A DNA stretch of 64,000 nucleotides. Source: Ceratopteris richardii. Its lineage: Eukaryota; Streptophyta; Polypodiopsida; Polypodiales; Pteridaceae. Positions 1-11,952 of this stretch are shown here, in pieces. Numbering within the stretch: position 1 is the stretch's first letter; each line of letters opens with the position of its first letter. The position numbers were made by a program, and so were the translations under genes. Location: positions 44,970,171 through 45,034,170 of the forward strand of contig CM035437.1 of assembly GCA_020310875.1 (NCBI GenBank). The letters run 5' to 3'. The notes under the pieces were generated by a model. That model made no database searches, was not told where the DNA came from, and saw nothing but the letters and a program-made list of their open reading frames with translations.

Positions 1-479
1 TTGGCACTACATGACCTTTCAAGTAATTGATAATGGAAAGTTGTCCCTCTATATGAGGACATTAAATACCCAATAATCTTCCCATACAATGTGAACATAT
101 GGCCATCAACATGTGATTTTTTAATTCACTTGCATTTCTAATCAATCAGTAGCTATTGATATATATGTGAAAAAAATAAAAATCTCTCTTAGTGGATAAA
201 AACCTCGATTTTTATTCTTGTTCTAAACGATCGAAATGATTAAATCTCGATTTAAATCTCTCGGTCACACTATGTTTACAATCTTAGAAAGCACATTACT
301 TCAAGAAATAAAGGAAGCGCAAGTGGAATACCCATATCTTTTGCATAAGAGAGATCAATCATGACTCGATTATAGAAGATGTGGAAATTCCATCTTCTTC
401 TTCTCCTTGTAAAGGGGACAAGTCAAGTCTATCTTCGATTTCTCAATAGAGAATGGAATAGCCATTGGTCATCAAGTTT

Positions 480-1495
480 CATAGAAGGAGAGTAGATGGG
501 ATTCAAGGGATGCACAAGCCCTTGCAATTATAACACTCATAAACTCAAGGGTCTCTTCTATTCGCTAAACATTGTCAAAAAACAATATTTGAAGAGGCAA
601 TTACACAATCTTAGGATAGAGGAAGGTAGTTGTGCCTAAGAATACTTAACTGGAATCTAGAATCAAGCAGATTAATTGATTAAGATGAATCTAGTAATTG
701 ATGATGTGAAACTTGTGACCATGACTCTCAACCTAGATCTTATATGTCCTTCACAATATTTTCATAACTGACACGGTAGTGACAACTAGGAAATTGCAAA
801 ACTTATTGCTATAGGAAGAACAATCTAGAATAAATCCAAATATGCAAGAGTCTATGCAAGACTTAGCCCTAGCTACTAAAGCTAAAGGTAAAGGTAGCGA
901 AGGGGAGGATAAAGATAAGAGTAAAAGTAATTCCTCAAATTCTAGTTCTAACTCTAGTAATCAGAAGGATAGCCCAAGTCTACCAAACATTCTAAAGAAT
1001 CTAAGTAATCTACATCGGGTAAGAAAAAGATCTTTAAGAAAGTCAAACTACCTCTATTGTAAGAAGCATGGCCATTGTATTGAAGAGTGTAGACTTAGAC
1101 TAGGAAAAATGAAGGGAAATTGAAATGCAACAATGAACAATCACTAGCTTAGATGAAAAATAGGTGAATTCAGTCCCTAGTGGTGCTTCCAAGCACATCA
1201 CTTCCAATAAATATTGTTCTCTAGCATGTCTTCTTCTAATCCATATAAGTTGGTCACTTGTGCAAATAATCAATCTCTTCCTATTAAGGCATTGGAATTG
1301 TTCCATCAGAGACTAAGCATGGTAGCAATTACTTGCTTCGTGATGTTGTATATGTGCAGGACATTTCTAAGACTTATCTATGCACTTCTCAAAGATGGTT
1401 TAAAAGTCACATTTGAGGATACTAAGTGTATTTTCAAAGATAAGACTCTTGGAAAGATTTTGTTTTCTTGTACTTACATACAATGCGAATAATAT
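480..1495 (+). pseudogene. Copia gag-protease remnant
   Basis: Decayed 5' coding part of a Ty1/Copia retrotransposon. Near 500-560 the + strand reads RDAQALAIITLINSR, typical of the UBN2-type Gag core. The clearest open stretch (842-1123, 93 codons) is a Lys/Ser/Asn-rich linker followed by a zinc-knuckle relic, YCKKHGHCIEEC, which lacks exact C-X2-C-X4-H-X4-C spacing. Beyond a stop, GASKHITSNKYC (about 1180-1215), VTCANNQSLPIK and DVVYVQD match the order of Copia protease sequence, where DSGASKHMT is usual. The leading Asp-Ser is gone. Several stops and frame changes show it is dead. No LTR was recognised. Confidence 0.7.
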
Positions 1496-1539
1496 GGAGA
1501 ACTGTAACAATGCCAAGAAGACAACAATGCAAAACTTTC

Positions 1540-1784
1540 TTTGTGCTCTCCTCCTCCCTTTGCAACATGTTTTGCTTCCATTTAGGAATGTCTCCTATAG
1601 ACCAAGAATCCATACCTCCAAGTCTCGAGGTCGTCAAAAAGATAGGCTCATGACCATATATTGACATCAACGGGCTATGCAACAATTCAGGTTGAATACT
1701 ATCATGAGCATAGAGCAAGGCAGGAAAGTCACTCTTCCAGTCGGACTGTATACGAGAGGTATATACAAGGTGATCCCATACCAC
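1540..1784 (-). pseudogene. Gypsy-1: integrase fragment
   Basis: The minus strand reads DWKSDFPALLYAHDS then HSPLMSIYGHEPIFL. This matches the stretch of Ty3/Gypsy integrases after the catalytic Glu (W...LP...FAYN...H.S....P....YG..P). The open frame is about 116 codons, but only the first 50 or so residues look conserved. It overlaps the decayed end of the Copia remnant on the other strand, so the two fragments abut. No reverse transcriptase of the same copy is visible. Confidence 0.5.
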
Positions 1785-2879
1785 CTATAGGCACAACAAT
1801 GGAGCATAGATTGGTGAATAATAACTCTTGGGTAAGTACCCAAGGGGCTACCATCGCAACTAAGGGGCTAAGAGGATTGTCATCGTGTCTACATAGGTAT
1901 CCCTAATGACATCACAAGTTTTTGATCACTCAAGAATAGTGGAAGAGAGAAAAATAGAACTTGCACAAGGTAAGAGAAAATATGACGCCGAAGAGTAGAC
2001 AAGATATGACTCAGATAAAAAGAAGTTAAGGTATTATAGATTTGAATCAATCGATTCAATAGCTTTGGAAAATAGCTTCTTGACGAAGCCTCAATCTCCC
2101 GACCACCCTCGACCTATGAGAATCTCATTCATACTCGCATTCTCAATCACACTCTCACTCTCACTCTCAATCACAAGGTAATGCTTTGAGTTTCAGCCGC
2201 CTCCTTCTTGACGTAGCAAATCTCTTTCAAAATGGAGTTTATCGTCGTTTATCGTCCCCTGGGGAGTGCGTGATCCACCAAATATAAAAAAAGTATGCTC
2301 TCCCATATTGCATGCAAAACTTTCGCAAAAGAGTGCATTTGTAGTAGCCAAGTGCTTTTTTTAGTGGCACCTTTCCAAAAATAGAAGAAAAGCAATGAAA
2401 AGACATATCCGAAGACATCCATAAGTGTGCATGGAAAAACGTATGCTTCAAAATCACAGATTCGAAAAGAAATAGAGAAGCCCACTTTTTTTTTTAAGTA
2501 CCTTAAAAAATGGCACTTTTTCAAACCCTGTAATTCAAAAACAATGATGAATTACCTTAAGCTTGTGAGACACAAAAATGTTCAACTCTTCAATCTTCAT
2601 AACAATGTTAGAAATGACCTAGGTCCAAATCCGCGTCCAAGTATCACTTTTGAGCTCTCCAAGTTTAGAAATTCTAGAGAGAGAATAAAATCAAGGGATT
2701 TTCTTACAGTGAACTAAATGTAGAGCCTTAAATGAGGTAATTAAAACATGATTCACAAAAATTTCATAGAGACACTTTTATTCTCTTATGCATGCTCTAC
2801 CTTTCTCTCATTCAGAATTTCTCTTAATTCTTTCATCTTCACGTTCAATTTTCAACCAAAAAACAAGGATAATGTACCA
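1785..2879. other. no gene recognised
   Basis: No open frame with recognisable similarity on either strand. A short CTCACTCT-rich tract lies near 2125-2180. The open frames here are under 100 codons and look random. It is probably eroded transposon sequence, but nothing can be assigned. Confidence 0.5.
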
Positions 2880-3850
2880 GAAAAACGTCTAAGTTCACCA
2901 AAGTCGAATCTCCAACTGGATATGTGTGCCATTTCACCAAAATCTCTACAATAGATCTATTTCTAAGTAATCTTTCCCTCTTATCTAATACTATTTCAGG
3001 TCCAAGATCAAAAGAGCCATCATCTTTCAGCTTATCGTTATCCTACAGAACATGAGCAACATTAGGTACATATCGTTTAAGTTAACATGAAATATAGGAT
3101 GCACGTTAAATGTTCGGGTAATTCCAACAAATAAACAAGAGATCCAATCTTTTTGAAAACTTTAAAAGGACCTACGTATCGTGGAAAAAGTCTATGATCC
3201 TTCCCTAGCAACAAGTTAGATTGGTGATGTTTGACTTTAAAAAATACCATGTCATCTATTTGAATTTCAAAAAGTCTTCTCTTCAAATCGTAGAATTTCT
3301 TTTGTCTTTTCCAAGCTTCTTTTACGTGTTGCTTAATTTTTTCAAGTTCTTTATCCATCTTCTCAAGCATTTCTTTAGATACTTCTACTTTATTTGGAAA
3401 ACCAAAAAATGAAGGTGGAGTCCAACAATTATAACCATACATAACCTCAAACGTAGTCACTTTTATAGATACATGCCATGCACTATTGTATGTATACTCG
3501 ACTAAGGGCGCATGTACTATTGTAATTTGTATGCAAACTCGACTAAGGGAAAATATTGACTCCAATTATCCTTCTTTTCATTCACATACATACACAACAT
3601 ATCTTCAAGTACCCGATAAACCTTCTCAGTTTCCCCATCAATTTGTGGATGGAAAGCTGTACTCATACAAAGTTGACTTCCAATCGATTCAAATGTTGCT
3701 CTCCAAAAGTTTGATGTGAATCTAGCGTATCTATCAAAAATTATGTTTTTAGGCATTCCATGTAGTCAAAAAAAATCTTTTACAAATAATCTTGCAACAT
3801 TCAAGGCAGTATCAATCTTTTTCATAGGGAAGAAATTGCAATGATGGCTA
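2880..3850 (-). pseudogene. Gypsy-2: integrase C-terminal half with chromodomain-like tail
   Basis: Minus-strand Ty3/Gypsy integrase. In order: FFPMKKIDTALNVARLFVKD (about 3845-3785), GMPKNIIFDRYARFTSNFW (second catalytic region; SDRD has become FDRY), STAFHPQIDGETEKVYR (third region, Glu kept), the LVEFAY box, a coiled Lys-rich stretch EEAWKRQKKFYD-like, MVFFKVKHH and YVGPFKVFKKIG (GPY/F module). Past a stop at about 3077 it continues as PEIVLDKRERLLRNRS and VEILVKWHTYPVGDS, resembling the chromodomain-like tail of chromoviruses. A short imperfect duplication (about 3485-3545) repeats the FAY/EYTY region. Truncated at both ends. Confidence 0.8.
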
Positions 3851-3924
3851 TATAGATCTCCATAAAAGAAATTGGCAATCCCATGTATGGGGTGATGGAA
3901 CCAATCCAATTATGAGCAAAAATA

Positions 3925-4170
3925 AATAAAGTTGACTCTTGCACATGGCACATACATAGTACATACACACATAGATACATTGCACATTTGTCACATACAC
4001 ATAGTATATACACACATACATACATGTCACATACAAAGACTATAGTACATACACATGTCACATGCACATAGTACATATACACATATACACATACACACAC
4101 ATGTAGTGTACATAGTGTGCACATGTAAGATACGCAGTATATACTACATACACACATACCCATATGCATA
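3925..4170. repeat. CA-rich low-complexity tract
   Basis: Irregular ACATAC/ACACAT and ATGTCAC units with repeated AGTACATACACA. A similar phrase (AGTATAGACTATAGTACATA) recurs near 5170-5200, so this type of sequence flanks the unassigned 4.2-5.2 kb interval on both sides. Confidence 0.7.
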
Positions 4171-5259
4171 GTTGATTCTGACAGGTTTCTGACTTCTAAC
4201 TTCTGACGTTTAGCCAATGTATGAGAGGCAAGGTAAAATGTTTCTGACGGTATTTGACGCAGCCTAAAATTTTTACAAGAAATCTTAAAACAAATCATAG
4301 AGATATCATGATAACATGTCAATGTCAAGTGATGTATCGTGTATCATGTGCACAATCACTATTCTATTTCTAAATTCTACCATTATACATGTCCGGACCA
4401 TGGCAAAATCGAAAACTTAGTACGTTAAACTTCTTGTTTATGACACATGACTCATGAGAGATACCCTCATATGATAATATCATATATCATAAAATGATAA
4501 ATGTATAAATTTATCATGTGTATGCATGTAGCATGCCCTCGTCGCCTCATGAGTTGCATGATAGGGTACAGTAAAGACCCCAATGTCCACACTATACATG
4601 TAACATGATTGCTGTCATGAAGTGTGCAAAAGTCTTGACTCTTCCCTCTTGCAAAACTGATCCATAGGGCATCCTTTGAATCTTGATTATCCAAAAAAAA
4701 AGGGTAAGAGCTGTCAACATTAATCCCCATTCTTTGATGATAATTTGTACCTTTCAAAGAGGGAGCATGCAAGCTTTAGGTGAAGCACTGAAGCTCCCAG
4801 CCTGAAGGTGAAGCACTTGGGCTGGACCTTGCAATGGCACTCTTGCAGCCTGCACAAAGTACAGTAAGAGTCTACTATATTGAACAAGGGCATACGAGAC
4901 CTTATGGTAGAGGAGGACCTATGGTAGAACCGTAGAGGCAAGAGGCAAACAGCAAAAGGCAAAAGGCAAAAGGCAGGCGCACTGATTTGTGGGACACTTG
5001 TTGCAGCATGCATGCACATTGGAACCAGAGATGTGCAGATTATGAAAAACCAGAGGTTAACAAATGTGGCCTGGAAACATATATGAAAAAGTTAAAAGTT
5101 AGGAATGTCGAGAAAGATTTCCTGACGCGTTAGGAAACAACAGTGCCCATATGTCACATGCATACACAGTAGTATAGACTATAGTACATATACGCATACA
5201 CATATACACATGGAGACATGATGAATAAAAAAACAATAAAAATTAAAATATATTTACCT
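4171..5259. other. no gene recognised
   Basis: No homology seen in any frame. It contains a short (GGCAAAA)n-like tract near 4930-4975. The last exon of the GT64 gene was looked for here and not found. Confidence 0.5.
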
Positions 5260-7090
5260 CTTCAATATCAAATAAGGACATCTCTGAATAGACTCTCTGA
5301 CATTGTCCAAGAACTCATACACTAGTCCAAGGGTGCAGCAGTCCTCTCTATCTCCTAGGTGTATGAATGAATATAAGGGTTATAACTCCCATACCAATCC
5401 CTCCACATCCCTCCAAATACTATCATCCAAACATGTCCTTCATACCTCTTCCCTTCGATTAGTATTTCCATCCCAAGCTGTCCAAATCTGATGATGCATC
5501 TATCTGCATCAATGTTTACCTTGCTCTTGCCAATCTGTCCATGACTATGCACATGTATGCAAATCTTGCCTTGACAGGCTTCACCAAGTCAATATCACTA
5601 AAAGACCTAAATAAAGCAAGCAACTTTGGTCTTTTTGTAAACAAAAGAGACCAGTTTTAAGCAAGTGGTAAAAATGTTATAAACCCATGGTATTTTCCTC
5701 ACACCGGGTTCACACAATAGAGGGGAATTCTTCTCCAACAATTTGCCCATAGCCACACGATTACTTCCATTATCTTTGATCGCGTGGACTACTTTTTCTA
5801 CACCAATGTCCACCATACTTGATGGATATGGTCATAGGTGAACCGACCTGTTTACATATAAAACAATTATTCAATTATCGATCAACAATTTATCATTGAT
5901 GATTTATCATTGCATCCATAAGTGTTAATGCATTATGTAATATGCACATGGTACACTTCATTATGTAATATGCATTTCGTATTATGTAATATGCATCATG
6001 TGCCATGTCACATGCATCATGATGAATCATGATTCATTATATATTAGTCATGAGTTATGACTCATGACTCATGATATGTCAAGACTCAAAAGTCACATGT
6101 GACATATCATGACTCATGAGCCATGACTCATGGTATAATGAATAATGAATAATGAATGATGATGATGCACATGTGACATACCCATGCCACAAGTGACAAT
6201 ACATAATGCATATTACATGACGCAATGTGCAATGTGCATATTACATAATGAATTTACACTTAAGGATGCACATTCCAATGTGCAATGAGAAATAAAAAAT
6301 ACAGATTAACTTGTGACTGTAATATCAGCAAGTGATGCATCTATGGCTCGAAGGAACATGATGCCTTTGCAACAATGCATCAGAATAGTGTGCACATTTC
6401 TCTTTCTCATGTCCATCCATTCGTCACACATGATTGTGCATCCATACTTTGCCCATGTGTCTTTCATGAGCTCAACCGTTCTCTCTAATGCTTCCTTTGT
6501 TCTTTTCAGCTCCATTGTCCTCGATTCTTCATAGATAGACCTACCGACTTTGCCGACGATATCCTAACAATGATACTTCCTCAATGGCATTTCTCCATGC
6601 TAATGTCTGTACAACATTAAAAGACAACTCACATTGTATAAAAGCCTTCATGAGAGCTCATGTGGCTTCTTGTTTATGCTTCTTTTGCAAGCTAACATAT
6701 ATGGAGGGGGATCCAAGAGAGCCATGTTGATTCTCTTGATAATCATGCTCTACTCTTGCACATTTTCTTGGTTGCTCATATGATTGTTGTGCATGGCCAT
6801 TCTTTCCATAATTCTCTATGGGCTCATACTTGTAGGGGTAGATTCCTTTTTCAATCTTTTTGAGCCATCCATTACAATGGTTGTTCCTTGATAGCTTGAG
6901 GTATTGGCCCCTTGCAAGGAGCAACCCCTAAGCCACTATATTTTGCAAGATGGGCCTTGATTTTATCGGCTCCACCACCTCCACTATACCCACATAGCTT
7001 ACAAGTCCATCTCTCACTCCCCCCCCCCAAGCCAAACTTCCCTTGGCTTGTGACATATTGCCAACAAGCTTGTTTGGCTTTTGGCATGGT
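5260..7090 (-). pseudogene. hAT-type transposase, BED finger and DUF659-like core, decayed
   Basis: Minus-strand relic of a plant hAT transposase, an RNase H-like DNA transposase. From an ATG at 7086: KQACWQYVTSQGKF, then WTCKLCG and DKIKAHLAK, a BED zinc finger (Cys pair followed by His). A frame change leads to a linker. About 6306-6560 reads WAKYGCTIMCDEWMDMRKR and GIMFLRAIDAS, matching DUF659 (YGCTIMSDGWTD...FLKSIDAS). About 5607-5816 reads GVEKVVHAIKDNGSNRVAMG and then ISY/YKKTK-like text. About 5520-5605, in a shifted frame, reads LLALFRSFSDIDLVKPVKAR then FAYMCIVMDRL, the usual LVRP..TRFA block. LGLVYEFLDNVRESI near 5290 resembles the later hAT core. Many stops and frameshifts; TIRs and target duplication were not identified. 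Confidence 0.8.
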
Positions 7091-7130
7091 GATGGGAGGG
7101 GATAGGATACATATAAACATACATGCATGC

Positions 7131-7154
7131 AGACAGACAGACAGACAGACAGAC
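7131..7154. repeat. (AGAC)n microsatellite
   Basis: Six perfect AGAC units just upstream of the BED-finger start, in the 100 bp separating the hAT relic from the GT64 gene. Confidence 0.95.
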
Positions 7155-7253
7155 ATGCACACATGCATAAACACAATCACATATATGTAGCTTAAAAGAA
7201 AGAGAATGTGAGAAAAAAGTTACTATATGAATACTTTGCAGCCAGAGGAATAC

Positions 7254-8825
7254 CTTTCACCCAGATAGGAGGACCTTGAGTAGCATTGGCAACAAGAAAA
7301 GACATCGCAATATCTTCACAGTTCCTGAATTACGATGCATCATCTTATGAAATCAGCGATGCGTGAAGCAAAGTTATGAACAAAACACTAAAGAAACCTC
7401 CCACCTTTTATGTGTCACGTAGTCCCGAATCTGCACTGGCATATGATTGGTATAAAGGTCAAGATACTTTTGATGAAGAAATGCACATTTTGAGAGCACC
7501 ATGCTGTATGTCCCCATCCACCAAACAGACCACCACCCACCATAGATGTAGCGTGGAAAGCTTGCATCTTGCATCTACCACATTAACAGTGGCAAACACA
7601 GGTCAGATTGGCTGTAACGGTCAGTAATAAACATAATAAGCAATTACGATCGAGCTAAAAAAGCAGAAGAATGGAGAAAGCAAACCTCAGATTGAATCCA
7701 ATGCATTCTAGGCACAAATCCGACCATGCTATCTTGAGCACTGGTCCAAACAGTAAAAGCAAAAACTAATGTGTCGCATGGAACTAAAACATCATCGTCA
7801 ACAGAAAAGATTGCATCTGTGTCGAGGTCATTCAGTGGTTTAAACCTTGTGTTGAGATTATCTTCATCGTGCATATCAATCTTAAGCTTTATCATATGCG
7901 TTGATTTTCGAGAAGCACTTTCCACATATGAAAGTAAATCTGAAACCAATGAGTCCTTAGGTGGTTCTCTTGACTCGCTCCATACAATACGGATGGCATC
8001 AACACGAGGGCAAGATGAATAATGCTGAACAGATTTCTTTAATAAATCTGGCCGCCTCCAAGTGTTAACCAAAACAGTGAAACGCTGCCCACTGTTCAAA
8101 ACAAAGAAATCAATTCCTTCTCTAGATAATGGTTGTTTTGACTGTACATTCAAACCATTTCAAAAATTTGGATTGATACAAGATGCAAGTAATTGTGTAC
8201 TAACTTGCATTATTGTAGATGAACCTGGAATTGCAGGCTATGAGAATATATCAGTAAAACAAACAATCAAAAAGCACAGGAATCAAAAAGCTTGCCTTAC
8301 GTAAGTTATAACCACAACCCAATCTTCGCCCAACTCAAATCATATTCAGATCATACAAAAGACCGTAATGTTCACATCAAATATGCCATTCCTAGATATA
8401 GGCTCTTGAAACAGCACTATAACAATGCTCATTGTATAGGTTAATAACTTACTGGTATTCATGACCTTAAGAGATAAATTTTAATAAAGGTTGAGACACT
8501 TGTTTGTCGTGCATTGCTAGTCCTTTCAAACAACAATTAACATGCAGATTCGCCTTATCAATGAGCGGCACAGATATTATCGACTTGATGCACGACTACT
8601 AGTAAACAGCTGATTGTGGTTTAGCTGTTGATAAACAAGACACGGGATTCAAAAATACCTTTCCGACTCATGAACGTAGTGATGCCATCCCATGATAGAG
8701 GACACTTTCCCAGCGAGCACAAAAAGACAGAAGAGTACGCCAGCACCCAGGACGTATCTAAGTCGAGTGTTGAAATGCCACATCAGAAAACGATAATGGA
8801 AGCGACTGTGAGTTCCTTTTGACAT
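7254..8825 (-). CDS. GT64-family glycosyltransferase (EPC1/GMT1-like), four exons, 3' end missing
   Basis: The only convincing host gene. Exons (minus, 5' to 3'): 8659-8825, 7686-8121, 7405-7574, 7254-7324. All four donors are GT and all acceptors AG, and the phases join exactly (167+436+170+71 nt, about 281 codons). The ATG at 8825 opens a type II Golgi-like protein: basic N-terminus, membrane anchor about residues 24-39, then the GT64 domain. Landmarks are FTVLVNTWRRPDLLKKSVQH, IRIVWSE, the metal-binding SVDDD (Asp164-166), MVGFVPRMHW, GGWWSVWWMGTYSMVLSK and NCEDIAMSFLVANAT. Plant GT64 proteins of this type act on sphingolipid or wall glycans; the substrate here is not shown. The family runs about 330 residues, so the final 50 or so (GSTGISS...NLWFW part) are absent. 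The hAT relic begins 160 bp beyond the last exon. An alternative exon-2 acceptor at 8141 breaks phase with exon 1. Confidence 0.88.
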
Positions 8826-9465
8826 TTTAGACGATGTCGGTCTGTCTGATAGCCCTCGACGAAAAGATACAGCACGTCCGAAATCGCAACTCTCTTAGAA
8901 TTGTTCTGTTTTGCACCACGATATTTAACGTGAGAATCCACCGAAATGGCTGTGGCAAACTGTCAATTATTCGTTTACAGTAGGATAATGTATCGAATCT
9001 CGCATCCTGAGTCTGTTAGGTTGCAGGGCCCAGTTTAATAGGACAGTGGCATGTTTCCTCCGTACAGAAACGATCTACCTTAGAGAAAAACCTGCTTCAC
9101 CTATCCCTATTACTGATAATTTACATATCCTCTACTTCGAAGAAGACGACATCCTGGATTAAGGATCGTTGCCACAGCTTATGCATTTCGGTGGACCATA
9201 GCGTTGACTATCTGCCACTCTGCTTGGAACGGGACCATTTCCATGACTCTGGAAAACATCGAACAAAGAGAATGGAAACGTAAAGATATATGGGGACTGA
9301 ATTGTAGCACGCTGTTGACCTCAGGATTCTCGTTAGAGTCAATCATACGAAATGGGAGGTAATGGAACAGGTAGGGATCCGCTGACTTTGAGGGCAGTCA
9401 TTTAGAAGATGACTGTCTCATGCTCTTGAGTGCACAATGCACATGGTTGTCAAGTTGTCACGGTA
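8826..9465 (-). promoter_or_regulatory. upstream region of the GT64 gene
   Basis: Non-repetitive, low in open frames, directly 5' of the GT64 start codon; it should hold the 5' UTR and promoter. No clear TATA box or transcription start can be fixed by eye. Confidence 0.4.
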
Positions 9466-9473
9466 GTTGTAAG

Positions 9474-9721
9474 CAGGGCCTAAAATTGATAGGCATTTTA
9501 CCTGTCATTGGACATTTTTCCTATCAAAATAGGTAATTTTTGAAACTTCCTGTCAAATGACAAGCTCTGATTGGTAATTTTCCTATCATTTTTTGTAGGT
9601 CTGTATATATATTATATGTATATGCCTTGTGTAAACATGTGAAAATTTCTTTTATGAAAGGTAGAAGCAAAATTTTTCATGTCATATGACATTTTGTCTT
9701 GGCCGTGAAATTTAGGCCCTG
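9474..9721. mobile_element. hAT-type MITE with 8-bp target duplication
   Basis: A 248-bp element bounded by inverted ends CAGGGCCTAAA (9474-9484) and its complement TTTAGGCCCTG (9711-9721). It is flanked by perfect direct repeats GTTGTAAG at 9466-9473 and 9722-9729. CAGGG ends and an 8-bp duplication are the hallmark of hAT elements. The interior is AT-rich with no coding capacity and shows further loose inverted similarity (GACATTTT, ATTTTTC). It sits about 650 bp upstream of the GT64 start. Confidence 0.92.
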
Positions 9722-9729
9722 GTTGTAAG

Positions 9730-10199
9730 TTGTATGCGTGTGTGAAAGACTGAATATCGACGGAAAAAGCGGGGCCCAAGAAAGCAGCAAAGACCATTAG
9801 AGAAGGGTGATGCTTTGATTGTCCCCGCCTCCCCGGCGTGCGAAAGCCCCAGAGAGAAGAGCTTCGGCGTTATCCAGCTGAACCGTCCACAGTGCACCCC
9901 ATGATCGAGAGCACAGAATCCAGAATCCATGGAACGATAACCCATCTTCACTGGATACGTGAGGGCAGGTTCAACTCTATGCGTTGAGGCTGGACACCGC
10001 TGACAAATCAGCCCTTTCGCTAGATCATTGGATCTTCGAGCTATCTAGTTCAAATGTTAGGTGCTCCCTTCTCAATGTCTATTTTATTGGGCCGTAATGT
10101 TAGGCAATGTCTATTTTAGTGGGCCGTATGGCTTTTAATAGTTGCTAGACATTTAACTCATGGTTAGTGGGATTGGGAGGATCTCATGGGGTGCTATGT
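9730..10199. other. no gene recognised
   Basis: No similarity detected. A minus-strand frame of 79 codons (9712-9951) overlaps the MITE end and is probably chance. The phrase AATGTCTATTTTA.TGGGCCGTA occurs twice (about 10074 and 10106). Confidence 0.4.
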
Positions 10200-11366
10200 C
10201 TATTTTTCAATGTACTTTCAAATTAATTCAGGCTAATAACGAAGAGTTGATCTCAATAATCAAATGTTTTTTAAAAGACAACTTCAAAAAATTTCCTCTC
10301 TTCATGATTGGCTCGCCACTAACCACCTTAGAGGATGTGGTGGCACTATGATTGATTTCAAGTATGCTTGGTCTGAATCCCTCCTTGGTCAGCATCCCTC
10401 CTGGAACCTTAGTGGATCTACAACACAAATGGATTACGACTTCTTTTGGTGATTGAAATCTCTTCTCCATCGCTTTGGTTGATGCCCTTAATCTTAATTC
10501 TGTGAGAATCGTTACTTGGAAGTCTCTCGATTCCCTACCCTCAAATATCATTCTCTATGAGGATTTTAACATGGTGGAAGTTCTAGCTAATAGGTGGGCT
10601 CAGAGAAGCCGTGTGATTGAAGGGGTAGAGAAAAGTTGATGGTATTAGGTGAAGCTCAATCATGATCTAGTGGAGGTCAAGGACCCCCATGACTTTTCTT
10701 GGTCGAACCTCCAATTTGGCAATGAATTGTGCAAAGCTAGACTTGACAAAGGATATGTCTCCCAGATCATCATTGACAAATTGGGGCTCCCTCACTCAAA
10801 GCATGAACATTGTAGTGTTGGATTACTATCCTATTGGGCGAATGATTAAACCATTCATGAAGAAAATAAAAGCTCCCTGGTTCCACGTCGATCACACTAC
10901 CTTTTTCCTCACTTCGATTCAAGAAGAGGTCTCTCTTACCTGGAAGCATGCCTTTATTACCCACTGCTCTCGCTCTAAATGTTGGACTTTGGTTGTCAAG
11001 CATACCAGTCATCTTGCATCACACTTCAATAGAAATTCAAAATATTTAGAGAATTAAAAGAGATACTCTTTACAAAAGGCTACTTAGGCATGAGATTGAA
11101 GTCAATAATGGGCAACCCCACCTACAAAAAGGCATGCTCAAAGTCAAGAGCATGCTTAGATACGAATAATAAATCTAGACAAAGAAACTTCATATCTACT
11201 TTAAAGATCGACGGACAGGCAAAGCAAACAAGCATATTAAGGAAATGTGCAGACTTCTAAAGAAGAAGCAATTCCATATATGATTGACAATAACATAGAT
11301 GAATGCTCTTTGGACAAGAACATTTGAGCCCTGATTGTTAACCACTTCAATCGTCTCCTTTGGGAT
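10200..11366 (+). pseudogene. LINE fragment, 5' part (endonuclease to linker)
   Basis: Non-LTR retrotransposon of the plant L1 type. DFNMVEVLANRWAQ (about 10560) matches the GDFN motif of the APE-type endonuclease, with Gly replaced by Glu. It is followed by PHDFSWSNLQFGNELCKARL, DKGYVSQIIIDKLGLPHSK and YPIG/PWFHVDHT (about 10685-10910), the standard end of the domain. The linker to the reverse transcriptase follows (KLHIYFKDRRTGKANKHIKE near 11190). Multiple stops and frame changes. Interrupted at 11366 by Copia-1 and resumed at 15675. The N-terminal endonuclease and ORF1 are not seen. Confidence 0.8.
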
Positions 11367-11673
11367 TGTTACACTTATGTGTTCCTCGAGTAGCTTTGAT
11401 GTGAACCTTTTCCCTATACATGGGCACTTTTTACTCTAGTGCTAGCTAGAGGTTTTATCCCCACGTTACCACATACATGATTCACTCATATGTGGTGGTA
11501 CTTTGTACTTAGGGATATTATTCACCTCTTACTTCAATTCAGTTCATTGTCAATAGAGAGAGCTATTCTAGTCATTCATCTTTCTCTATGTGTCTTGTTG
11601 TGTTTGTGCTCCTTGTATGTGCTTCTTGTGTGTGCTTCTTGTGTGTCTCTTACACCTATACACACACCGAATA
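11367..11673 (+). repeat. Copia-1 5' LTR
   Basis: Begins TGTTACACTTATG and ends CACCGAATA just before the PBS. The end is TA rather than the usual CA, but the flanking GGGAT duplication fixes it there. CTTGTGTGTGCTTCTTGTGTG near 11620 repeats internally and explains its extra length over the 3' LTR. Confidence 0.9.
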
Positions 11674-11674
11674 G

Positions 11675-11692
11675 TGGTATCAGAGCAGGTTC
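11675..11692 (+). promoter_or_regulatory. Copia-1 primer-binding site
   Basis: TGGTATCAGAGCAGGTTC, 1 nt after the LTR. The first 12 bases match the complement of the plant initiator-Met tRNA 3' end, the usual Copia primer. Confidence 0.85.
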
Positions 11693-11952
11693 AGCTCGGA
11701 GCTCCTTCTCAAGTTTCGGTTTTTCACGTTGTGGCACACATGCACTTTTAACAGTGCAAATCGACTTCGGAGCATAGAACAATGAATTTCAGTAGCCAAG
11801 AAACATTTCCACCAATTGTGCAATCAAAATCGCCACCAGGCTGAAAGTCTGTGAGCTAAAGATTTTTGTCACTTTCTTGTTCTTTTGTTGAACTAAAGAT
11901 TTTGTTCTTTTGTCGAACTAAAGATTTTGTCACATTCTTGTTCTTTAGTGAA

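Noticed and set aside
4720..5019. Cys-rich 99-codon minus-strand frame
   Set aside because: Composition driven by a GGCAAAA-type local repeat; no family match.
9712..9951. 79-codon minus-strand frame upstream of the GT64 gene
   Set aside because: No similarity; it runs into the MITE end and is likely chance.
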